64,000 bases of DNA from Rhynchopus sp. YZ270_cl-10 (taxonomy: Eukaryota; Euglenozoa; Diplonemea; Diplonemida; Diplonemidae). Shown in pieces: positions 40,185 to 51,400 of this stretch (positions within the stretch are counted from its first letter, which is position 1; each line of letters starts with the position of its first letter). Both the position numbers and the translations under genes were made by a program. The notes beneath the pieces were generated by a model. That model did no database searches, was not told the origin of the DNA, and saw only the letters and a list, made by a program, of their open reading frames with translations. The DNA lies in assembly GCA_964035575.1 (NCBI GenBank), contig OZ037912.1, positions 186,001 to 250,000 of the forward strand, read 5' to 3'.

Positions 40185-41530
40185 TGTTGATGTACGCTTT
40201 TGTGTGGGATATGGTAACCTGCATGTGATGGATTTGAGGGATGAGAAAAACTCACTGAATTCAGTATTATTTTCTCAAAAAATAAACTTGCAGGGGGGGC
40301 TGGATGCAATGGGGTCATGGCAGTGCATTTCTTAAATGTTTCGTAATTTTAAAACCAAAATAAAAACAAAAACAAAAAAGACAACTTTAAAGTGCAAACG
40401 CCTCACCCACATCAGCAGACACAGGCACTATAAAAAGAGAAAGATTGGTACGAGGACAGCCTCTCGTGCATAGTCAATTGATTACAATCGATATCGTACA
40501 GTGTCAAGTTTGTACAGCTTTGCACAAGAGGGTTGTCGTCACAATGTCAATAAATGTACGTTTTTGTGCACAAAGATGCACAAGAGAATGGCAATTTAAA
40601 ATAATAATAATAATAATAATAATAATTGGTGTGATCACCCAGACGGATTCTCCGTGGTTCCCCCGTGGTTCTCCCGAAGGTGCTCCGCAAATCTTAATAT
40701 AGCCCGAAACAGTTCTCCGTGGTTCCCTCGTGGTTCTTCCGTGGATTGTCCGTGGGTTGTCCGTACCCCCTGAATCACACCAATAATAATAATAAAGAGG
40801 TCAATAAGATGACCCTAAGCCTCTCGTGCTTAGTCACCTTGAAAAAGAAAGAAAACTTGAAGATGAATGTGCCTCTCGTGCACACACAGCTAATAAAATG
40901 GATAGGGGATACAGGGGAGTGTTGTCGCTGTGTGTGCCTCTCATAAAAGCACGTGAAGCGATAACGCACGGGCTGGGCCCATGAAGGGACAGCAGATCGT
41001 GCATATTTTGTGAAATGAAAAAATAGATTTCTGTGATCCCAGAATGTGTCAGATGGAGCAAACAAAGACTCCATTGTCGCTGTGTGTGCCTCTCATAAAA
41101 GCACGTGAAGCGATAACGCACGGGCTGGGCCCATGAGGGGGACAGCAGATCGTGAATCCTTTGAGATGAGAGAAATCGTTTAAAAATAAATGGTAAGATG
41201 ATTACAAGCCTCGTGCTGAGTTATCTTCAAAAAGAGGAAGGGGGAAAACACAAAAAATAGTGACTCTGTCCGTCAACTGTGGAGGTTTTCACCAGAAACA
41301 CCGGTTTTCACCACACAGGAGAGAAAACCAAGAAAACCAATTTTTCCCGGGATTTTGGATTTTCACCCAAATACCTGGAGAGAAAAGGGGAAACAAGGAA
41401 AAACAAAGGTGTACACTCAAGGATAACAGATCCAAGGTTGGTGTGTCCCCCTCAAGAGGGTCAATTAAAAACAATTGACAGCTTCGTAGCGGTGCAGCCG
41501 CCATCTGTCGTGTAGGTTAAAGAGGTACGT
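40185..41530. repeat. Duplicated intergenic block with stem-loops (locus B)
   Basis: Matches 35119-35754 plus 39130-39565 (locus A without the CACGGTGG element) and, in part, 43395-43880 and 44330-44760. Contains hairpins A 40448-40502, B 40807-40841, C 40859-40890, D 40923-40966 and again 41073-41119, E 41192-41227, and a 158 bp mini-element. Confidence 0.8.
40626..40783. mobile_element. 158 bp mini-element with TTGGTGTGAT ends
   Basis: Inverted ends TTGGTGTGAT / ATCACACCAA enclose tandem variants of ccgtggttc. It interrupts an (aat)n run and is missing from the paralogous block at 35535-35555, which confirms insertion. Non-coding. Confidence 0.7.
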
Positions 41531-41612
41531 TAAGACAGTCGAGACACACGAAAAGCACTTAGCGCGAGCCAAGCAAAAGAGCCAAATGTTTTACAGTCTG
41601 TGCAGGTGCCGG

Positions 41613-42767
41613 TTAGTTAAAACGAGGCACAAAAGTGAACAAAACTAGAGAGAAGATTATTACCGGCGCTGCTTTGGCCCCAGGCGGGTCGCAAGTCAAG
41701 TACGCGGCTACGCTGGCACCCACAGTAGTACCTATAGTGAAACCTACGGCAGCACCTGCAGGTCCCGTTATTGCAGCACCTATCGCGCCACCTACTGTCG
41801 CACCCACAATAGGTGGCGCGAGGTATTGTGCACCTGCTACAATTCCAAACCATCTCATCAGCTTAATTCCTAATTGTGCATTATCAGCCCGCATTGCTGC
41901 CATTTCTCTGCTGTTCTTGTCTTTCACTTGAGCTGTCTCCTGCTTCGCCTTCTCGACCTCTGCCTGTGTTTTTCTAAGCTCGTGCTCCCGTATCTTCCTC
42001 TCGTACCAGGATTGTCGGATAGATTGGTTACGACTCCTCAACTGGGCACGCATTGCCTCCACGTTTGCCTCGCTGTGCTGCAGCCAGGATTTGTCGATGA
42101 TAGACACATCCGCACATCGCACAGGAAGCACCTCTTCGCGCAGCTTCCTTTCTAGAGTCTGCACGTCCTTCAGAAAGAGCTTCACACGAGGGCAGTCTCC
42201 TGTGTCCTGCGGTCTCATGTTCATGACAGCCGTGACGTCGACGGCAGGGTCGCAGACGTTCACCACCGGGTCAAGCTCCCGACTCTGTGGGCCTTCGCGT
42301 CCTCCGCCGAAGGTGTACCGTCCGGAATAGAACGGGTCCTGGATGTCACGTTCCCAGTGCAGCGCTATTTCATCCTGAGCCCACTTACGGCCCCTCTCTG
42401 TGTTCAATCTGCAGCTTTTAGCGTATTTGCTGTCACATTCACTGATGATCTCGTTCTTCGCATCCTCAAAGTTTGCTCTCCCAGCAGGGGTGTTCAGCTG
42501 CCACACCTCCTTGCCAAAGTTGTCCAGCACCCCTTGTCTAGCATCATTGTAAACCTTCTCGAACTGTGCAGCAGGCATGGGAAAGCCCGACACCCCTTCT
42601 CCTTCAACACGCCCTTCGCTGTAATCCTCTAAGGCAGTGTCCAAGTATTTCAGCAACAACGCCCGTTTGCTCTGAAGATTGTTGCGTTGAATCATCTCAG
42701 CTGCATCTCCCATCTCTGGCATCATGTCTGTGCCTGAGGTGTTGGCGTACACTGCTTCGTCGACCAT
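41613..42767 (-). CDS. Shortened chimeric paralogue of the giant GTPase with glycine-zipper tail
   Basis: 384 residues. The first eight (MVDEAVYA) and the DNA just upstream match one place in the giant protein (near 53810); the next about 290 residues (NTSGTDMMPEM ... MRADNAQL) match its segment encoded at 51180-52052 almost exactly. So about 1.75 kb, including the second GTPase domain, is missing between them. This retains the helical/coiled-coil stalk only. After AQL the tail is new: a hydrophobic glycine-zipper segment (VGATVGGAIGAAITGPAGAA and GTTVGASVAAYL) that could insert in membrane. No GTP-binding motif remains. May be an adaptor or dominant-negative form, which is inference; the ORF is intact. 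Confidence 0.65.
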   Translation of the reverse strand: MVDEAVYANTSGTDMMPEMGDAAEMIQRNNLQSKRALLLKYLDTALEDYSEGRVEGEGVSGFPMPAAQFEKVYNDARQGVLDNFGKEVWQLNTPAGRANFEDAKNEIISECDSKYAKSCRLNTERGRKWAQDEIALHWERDIQDPFYSGRYTFGGGREGPQSRELDPVVNVCDPAVDVTAVMNMRPQDTGDCPRVKLFLKDVQTLERKLREEVLPVRCADVSIIDKSWLQHSEANVEAMRAQLRSRNQSIRQSWYERKIREHELRKTQAEVEKAKQETAQVKDKNSREMAAMRADNAQLGIKLMRWFGIVAGAQYLAPPIVGATVGGAIGAAITGPAGAAVGFTIGTTVGASVAAYLTCDPPGAKAAPVIIFSLVLFTFVPRFN

Positions 42768-45417
42768 GGCTTCAGATACTCTGTACTGGAGGAGCCAAAT
42801 AACTACTGTATGAAAACTCGAATAGGCGTTTCAATATGCGTGTTAAATAAAGTAATAGAGGGGCACTGTTGGGTAAGGGTAACCTGTTTGTTGTGCGATC
42901 CAAAGAGGGGCAAGGGGAGCAGATAAAAGCGGGCGGTGACGACGTACTTCTTTTCATCTTTCACTTGAGTAATCATAAAACAAACAAAGAAGAGAAACAC
43001 AATGCAAAACCCTGAAGCAAATCAATGGAGTGTGTGTGCGTTTGATAACTAATAGGGGTAATTCTTGCGCAGAATATGGCCCCAATGTGTGTGTGTATCA
43101 GCGGCAGTGCAGTTTGCAAACACATTGCTTTTAAAAAAAAAATGGCAAGCATACGTTTGCTCACAGAGAGTACAAAAAGAGTGTGTGGTAAACCAAGAAC
43201 AAGATGTTGTATTATGCGTTTACGCTGTGCTAAGCGTACATCTTGGGGAAAAGGGGGAGACGTTAGGGAGCTTCAGGAATGCAATATGGTTCGTAATGAC
43301 TAAAACAATAGAAGCAATAAAAACAAGGCAAAAGGTAACCACGTCAAAGAAAATAGTCGGTGTCGGGAGAATAAAAGGTTGGCTATATTATTCCACGATG
43401 ACAGCCTCTCGTGCATAGTCAATTAATTACAATCGATATCGTACAGTGTCAAGTTTGTACGGCTTTGCACAAGAGGGTTGTCGTCACAATGTCAATAAAT
43501 GTACGTTTTTGTGCACAAAAATGCACAAGAGAATGGCAATTTAAAATATAAAAAAAGGGTTAATAAGATGACCCTAAGCCTCTCGTGCTTAGTCACCTTG
43601 GAAAAAAAAGAAAGAAAACTTGAAGATGAATGTGCCTCTCGTGCACACACATCTAATAAAATGGATAGGGGATACAGGGGAGTGTTGTCGCTGTGTGTGC
43701 CTCTCATAAAAGCACGTGAAGCGATAACGCACGGGTTGGGCCCATAAAGGGAGACAGCATATCGTGAATCCTTTGAGAGGAGAGAAATCGTTTAAAAATA
43801 AATGGTAAGATGATTCCAAGCCTCGTGTGCTGAGTTATCTTCAAAAAGAGGAAGGGGGAAAACACAAAAAATGCAGTGCAAACAATTGGGAAAATGAATA
43901 TCATGGGAGAGGCAGGGCAGAATAGACTGTGGCTATTCTTTGTTTCCAGCATTGGTACTAATCTGGTTGTGAAGAGGTGGGGGTGGAGAGAGGGTGCAGA
44001 TCCTTGATATTACAATACGAAGATCTGTTCTTGTCATTGTTGTTTCTCTTTAGTCTTTTTTGTTACAGTTATTACTGCCATAAGCAGTCAGGTTTGCAAC
44101 GGGAGGTGCTTCACAAGTTAACAAAAGCATCTGTCACTCACGGGAATCCCTGGGTCACTCATGGCGGGTAGTTTGTTTTTGTTAGAAAAAATATATAGAG
44201 TAGTTGTTTCATATACTAACTATTCTACTGAATAGATGGTATAATAGGGTACACTAAATGTACCCAAGCTTTTTTTTAGAGTAGTTCAAAAGTGCTGAAA
44301 AGCAGGTCGGTCCAAATAAATGCTAAGAGATGCACAAGAGAATGACAATTAAAAAAAAAAAAAAAAAAATGAAAAAGAAAAAGATGCCACCAATGCCTCT
44401 GGTGCACACACATCTAATAAAATGGATAGGGGATACAGGGGAGTGTTGTCGCTGTGTGTGCCTCTCATAAAAGCACGTGAAGCGATAACGCACGGGCTGG
44501 GCCCATGAAGGGACAGCAGATGGTGCATATTTTGTGAAGTGAAAAAATAAATTTTTGCTGTGATCCCAGAATGTGTCAGATGGAGCAAACAAAGACTCCA
44601 TTTGGGGTTAAGAAGTGAAGTGTTCAGGAAACACCCAAAAATCAGTGCGAAAAAATCTTTGGAGATGAGAGAAATCGTCTAAAAATAAATGGTAAGATGA
44701 TTCCAAGCCTCGTGTGCTGAGTTATCTTCAAAAAGGGGGGAGGGAAAGAAATGTGAAAGCTGTGCTTCTCCTCTGCTCTCTTTAATCAAACAAACAAACT
44801 AGACGATATCATCCGCCAACTGATCTTGATAACAATAAAAATATAACAGTGTTTTTCGTTGAACGCATCCAAATAGGGGTAAAAATCTGTTTGGCGCAAA
44901 GGTGAAAGGATTCAAAGGGGAAATACTGTTAGACAAGATCTGAACGTTGGCTTTCTTTTTGTCTAGTTTCTTAATACATTACGTGTTAGGGGGGAAAAAC
45001 ATCAGTCCGATTCGCGGTTCTTTACAAATAAAGTGTGTTGGACCACATATCCCCACCCACACCCAAAAAATACCCACTCGCCCTGTTTTGACCCCAACCG
45101 ACCCTCTTTTGGCCCCGGGCAAACTTAAAAAGTGTCAAGGACTTGCGTTGTCAGAAGAGGGACCTGCCTCAGTGAACGAAGGTGAACGAGGAGGGCTTGG
45201 TACCTAGGGTTGGTACATACTGGACCAACTTTACCCCCCCCCCTTTTTCCCGAAATTTTCGTTTCACCAACCCGAAGGTGGGGGCTGAAGGACGTCGAAT
45301 AGCTGATTTCAAAAAAGAGACAAAGACAAGGGTCGGGTCATCGCCTCTGTTTCGAGCAGTGTGAAGCACCCCCGAGACACAACGAAGTGGTAGAGAGACG
45401 ATACCCCGGTTAGTTGC
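42768..45417. other. Intergenic region with two further stem-loop blocks
   Basis: No gene supported. Partial copies of the duplicated block lie at 43395-43880 (hairpins A 43395-43450, B 43565-43598, C 43621-43652, D 43686-43730, E 43805-43841) and 44380-44760 (C, D, E). The rest is A/T-rich single-copy sequence. Confidence 0.65.
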
Positions 45418-48400
45418 TCACCTGCAGTGCCGGGATCTTTTGTTAGAAACATCTTTAGCACAGTGTTTTGGCTTCGGCGGGTCTATCCAATCCCATATGT
45501 ATACCACAACCTTACCTATGCACTCACCTACGGCAGCACCAACCTGGACACCTCCCCGGTTAGGTAGCAATGCCCCACCCGCAACACCCCCAGAGTACTT
45601 TGTTGCGTAGGGTATGATTTCCTTCACGACTGCGATCCATGTCTTTTCGCCTTTCGCAGTACGTGTGTAACCTGAGGTGATCGAATAGGCCACACCGCGA
45701 CAGAAGAGAGTTCTGCCAACCAATTTAACGTGCTTCGGATCAGATTTCGCAAGTTCGCGAAGCGTTGCATCTAAATGTTGTTCCTGGAGAGCGTCCACGA
45801 TGCTGTGGTCTTTTGGCGATCCCCGGTCAGCACCGGGGTCCTTGATGCTGGGGTTTGAACCCTCGGTTGGTGGGTTTGGATCGAGGACAATCACATTGCT
45901 CTGAAACGACTTTTCAGACAGGAGCTCGTTGATGCTGTCACGTTGCGATGTGGGAAGCCCGATGGGGTTGATGTTTAAAAGCTCTCCCTGGACAAGGCCC
46001 CCGATGCTGTGGTCATTTGAACCCGCGGCTGTTGGGTTTGAATCGAAGACAAAGACATTGCTCTGAAACGACTTTTCAGCCAGTAGCTCGTTGATGCTGT
46101 CACGTTGCGATGTGGGAAGCTGGGTATAGGATGCTGGCACTTTGGGTGGGTCCGGTATCATGTCAGTGGTGTATTTCTTGGTGTTCCATTCAAATGCGCT
46201 CTCTCCATTTTTCCTTGCGATACGGAAGGCTTCTTTGAAGGTCATCTTGGAAGCTTTCTCCTCTGCCTGCTGCTTCTGTGCCTGCCTCTCTTGTGTCTGC
46301 TGCTTCTGCGTCTGTCTCTCTTGTGCCTGCTGCTTCTGTATTTTCTGTCGCTGAGGGTTGCCCGCAAGGTGGAAACCTTCTTCCAATAGATCCGAGGCAA
46401 CAACGTTCCTGCATGTTTCGGCAAAGTCAACCTTCCCATTTGTTACGAGTGACCCAAGGGTGGTGCCGGTTACTTTCTGCAGAAGCTGCCCTGTCTTGCC
46501 TATGGCCATTTCCACAGCCCGCGCCTTGCGTATACTACTGACAATCTCTTGCATCACTTTGGTATCTGCTATTTTCCCTGCGACCGACGGCACACAGCTG
46601 CTAATAGCCCCGCAGATCATCGCCGCCCCGAGACCCTCGCTCAAATTGCGGCCATCCAACACGTTCGCTGCGACACCACTGATGGCACCACTGACACAAG
46701 CCTTAGTAGCGCCCTGCGTTAAAAAGTTCCCCGCTTGAGCACCTTGGCTGAGAGGACCAAGCATCTTCCCGCAGCCTGCGGTAACAGCACTTGCTACCGC
46801 CACCTTCACATGGCCCTTGAAGTACTCATCCCACGGCTGCCCTTGGTTCATCATAGAGTTCGCGCCGCAAGAAACCAGTGCAGGTCCGATGGTAGGGCAC
46901 GTCGGAGTCAAGAAGCCGCCGACGACACCCATGGCCGCACCCAGGATAGACTGAAACACCCCTCTCTCATTCTGGCGGTCCAGCTCATCGTAGGCTGCGT
47001 GCACCTCGTTGATAACCTTCTGCAGCTCCTCGCATTGCTCTGCTTTCTCAGCGTAGAACAGTCTGTCATGATGTTCCTCTGCAACCGCTTCCTGCAAAAC
47101 AGACACAAATGCGGGGTCCACGCCTGTCAGATCAATGTTGCCTTCCCGCAGCTGCTGTGCCCACCCTTCTCCATCGTCTCCGTTGCCAAGGCGCGTCACA
47201 AACTTCATAAGCTCCTCTGTTCTGTGTAAAGAAGCAATATGCGCGTCGTGTGCTGCACGCATTTCGGTGTGAATTGCTTCGAGGTTGCGTTCTGTACGCG
47301 CCTTCACCTGCCTGAGCTCTGACATCATTCGTCTCTGGTCTTTTGCGCAGGACGTGTACATTTCGGCCAAACCATGCAACAGCTTCAACTCCTCTTGTGC
47401 ACAGGCCGATCTCGCCTGCAGGTCCCTGTGGCACGCTTGTCCACCTGTCTTCCCACAGAAGTCAACCACATCTGCTATGGCTTTCATGGACCGCTCAGAC
47501 ATGAACTCCAAAAAGTACTTCGCCTTCAGCTCGTCCGATGCCTGGCCGTCCTCAGCACGGAGGAAGTGTGTTGTGTTGTGGAAGAACTCTGTCCTTGCCC
47601 GCTTCAGTTCTTCTCCAAGGTCAAATGCATTGCCGGCTACTGCTGGACGCCTTGCAGCCTCTGCTGCCAGCCTGTCGATGTGGAACTCTATGAGCCGTGT
47701 TGTGCACTCGCCTGATGAGAGGTTACGCTGCACTCTATTCCACGCAGTACCCTTCTCCAAGACTGCTCGTGCGTGAAGCTTCTCCTGTGCCTGGAGAAAT
47801 GTGTCCACCTCAGAACCTTTCTCCGTCAAAAAACCCTCTACTTTAGTGAAGTAATTTGCGTCCAGTTCGCGCACATCACGCTGTGTGAGGTCTTGTACAC
47901 GCAACTTCTCTTCGTCCTTTTTGTACATGGAAAGAAGTGGTTCGACGATTTTAGACTGAAACCGTGCCATCAGGTCCGCCCTGCTGTGTCCGTTAAATAT
48001 CCTGTCGTGCACCTTGGCGGCTGCTTCTGTCTCATCTGATACAAGATCTTTCCATGTGGCTGACACACGGCCTGCAAGGTCGAACCCAAGTTCGCAGAAG
48101 AACTTCATCCGCTCGCTTTCGAAAGTGCGGTGCAGGTCATGCGCGAGTTGGTCCAAGATTGGACGCACAGTCTGTTCGAAGACAGAAGCAAGCTTCAGTC
48201 TTGCTGCCATTGGATTGACGCACGACCACGCGGCGATGTTACTCACTCCAGTGTCCAGACTCTGCAGCAGGCATCTGCACTGCTCTGCAACACGCTGTCG
48301 ATGCTTCAGTGCCGCACTCGCACCCACAAGGTCGCTCACAATGGCACTGCCCAAAGCATCGTTGTTTTCGATCATCTCCTCAACGCTTGTCGCAGAGCTT

Positions 48401-51400
48401 GCTTTCGCTGCTAAGTGCGCCACCTCACGCAACCAAGCCATCCAACCACCGCATGCCTCCCCACACCCAGCGGCACTTCGCCTCTGGAGTTGGATGTCGA
48501 AAACGCTTTGCACAAAGCTTCCCTGCGACGCCACGTACTCATGGCCTTCCTTCTGTGCCGAAGGCTTGGCAAGGAATGTGCAATGCAAGTGTGCCCTGGC
48601 ATGCTCCTTGAACACATGGTCCATGTGGTCGGAGTCGGTTTCGCAACGCAAAGATGCTGACATCTCACACAACATGCGCTCCTGTTCCTTGCTGAACTCT
48701 GAGGACACGTGTGCCTCCAAGTCACCGCGCTCTGGGTACTCTGTCCTGGTTGTGTTGTATTCACGCGCGTACGTTTCCAATCCGTAAAACGCAGTGACGT
48801 AGTTGGCAACTTTGTTCGTCACCCTTGGCTCTTCCCTCATGACAGCAGCTTCCGACGGCAGACTGTATGTGTCATCAGGTTCTCCATCGGTGCTTTGTGG
48901 CACTTCCTCAGACAACACACTCTGCAATAGGTCTTCCCTCCGTGATCTTTCCAACTCTTCACGAAGCAGCACTTGCTCACGTGTCTCCGTGAGCGTCGGC
49001 ATAATCAGTATGTGGGTGATCTCGTCCTCCTCAGTTGGATTATCACTTTCCTCCGTCCCCACACCTGCGTCTGTTGTCGTCGAGCCTTGCGAACCTAAGT
49101 TGTCGTGCTCTGCGTTCCTGCATGCCGCGAGGTGTGTAAGATCCTGCAGCACAGAAGCCTCTCGCAACACTGACCACTGATGCTCCCCCACACAGCGCAA
49201 AAGCAACTCAAACCGCTCGAACGCGATTCCTTGCAACTGCGGCTTCACGGCACCACCTTGGCAAACGCTGCCCGCCCCCCGGACGTCAATCAGAACATCA
49301 GTGGTCAAAGACAGAAACGTTGTCAACACGCTTTCATGCAACGAGGCCATAGTGGAACGCTTTCGCCAAGGCACATCAGACCTGCATTGCACGGCACTAT
49401 AGGGAAGCAGCAAGTACACATGTATTTTCCTGTCGTGGCCCAGTCCCCACGCAAGCATCACGGACGGGAAGCTTGTGGGGTTCTGTTCTGGTGCATCTGC
49501 AGGGAAAGAAAGGCCCCGCTTGCCTGCTGCTGCTTGCAACAAATCCGTACCACAGGCTCCTCGGCTGTCGCCAGTGTCGACGAAGGCAAGCAAGTCACCT
49601 TGCTCAGACGAGTCGCAGTTCGAAACATCATCCACAAACTCACGCACAGTTCCCTCGTGAAGACGCAACGTACCATCTGCAGGGGCCGTAATGAACGGAC
49701 GGAGCACCAGGCTTCCTTCCGTGTGCTGTGTGCAAGGTGAGGACAAGGGTCCGGTGGGCACGTCTGGGGCTTCTCCTGCCGAAGCCCTGCCCTCTTCATC
49801 AACATCATTCTCGAGAAGCGCAACGTTTTCATCTTCCGACACACTCTCGCTTTCTGAGGAAGACAGCAGTTCACGTGAAGAATCCGAACTCTCGAAGCTG
49901 GTGTCACTCATGCATTGTGGGAAGGCTTCCTGAAGTTGCTGTGCCACCTCCACCATCAGCTGCTGCACCACAGCAAAGTCCACCGTCTCCCTTTCGCCAA
50001 CAGAGTCGCTGCTTTGGGTGAAGCCTTTCAACAAATGCTTCGTGACCTTCATCCACAGTGCTGAGTGCGCCACATTCTCTGCAGAGGCATCAAGGAAGTC
50101 CTCCGCAACCATCTCCCTTTCGTCCAACGTGGAGCGTGCCAGGTGCCGACAGAACACTCCGCTCACAGCTTCGCGCACCGAGACAAGCACGTTGCTGTCG
50201 TCCTTTACACGCCCACACCCCTCCATCACGGTGTCGAATATCTGCTTCGCCTGCACCAGCACTGCGTCCCTCTCCGTGTCGCAGGATGCACGCTCCCACT
50301 CCCGTATCACGAGAGGTGCAACGGTGTTCAGAGTGACCAACGTCGCAATTGGGTTCTCTGAAAACTCGACGGGCAAGCTGTGCGTCACGTACACCCCGTC
50401 CACAGCAAAGGCAACCGGTATCAACGCGTTCGCACAGTCTCTTGCATCTGCACCACACCGCTTGATGTATTCCGCACGCGCAGTGTTGCCTTCGCTACTG
50501 CGCTGTGCCTCTTGCACGGAGAGGCTGAACCTCCCGCCTGGCAGTGAAGAGCCACCACTTTGTGCCAAGTCTGCAGGGTCCAAAACAAGGTCGTACACAA
50601 GAGAACTGTCCAACTCGGTCTCAGCATCGCAGTCCTCCAAGATCTCAACCCTCTGCGAAAGCTCCGCCACAAGCCCGTGGTCCTCTGTGATGGCAGTGCT
50701 TTCACGCCCACAAATGCTTCGCACACGAGACAACCTCTTGCGGCCACGTGAAGACGCAGTGACAGCGAGCACACGCACGATTCTCCCGTCAAGCAAGCAA
50801 ACACTGTCTGTACGCGGGTTTAGCTGTGAGATCGGAACGTCTGCTTCGGTGCGTGACAATAACTGCCCTGCACTACAGAACTCGGTCCTGAGGATCGATA
50901 TCAAGGCTGCTCCGTCAAAGCAAAGAGCTCCCCACGCCCAGCAATTCGTTTTTGTAGGTTCACGCGCTGCAAGCCTTTGAGTTTCGGCCTGCAGATGCTT
51001 TATCTTCTGCTCGCAGGCGTCTCTGTCCTTCTTCTCTTTTTTCGCCCGTGCCTCTCTTTTTTGCTTCGCATTGTTCTTCACTTGTTGAATTGCACGCTTT
51101 GTTGCTTTGGTAAGCGCTTCTAGTTCCTCTATTCTTTCCTTTGTCATCGCTATTTGTTCCTCTGCAGCCTTCTTTTCTAATTGTGCATTATCAGCCCGCA
51201 TTGCTGCCATTTCTCTGCTGTTCTTGTCTTTCACTTGAGCTGTCTCCTGCTTCGCCTTCTCGACCTCTGCCTGTGTTTTTCTAAGCTCGTGCTCCCGTAT
51301 CTTCCTCTCGTACCAGGATTGTCGGCTAGATTGGTTACGACTCCTCAACTGGGCGCGCATTGCCTCCACGTTTGCCTCGCTGTGCTGCAGCCAGGCTTTG

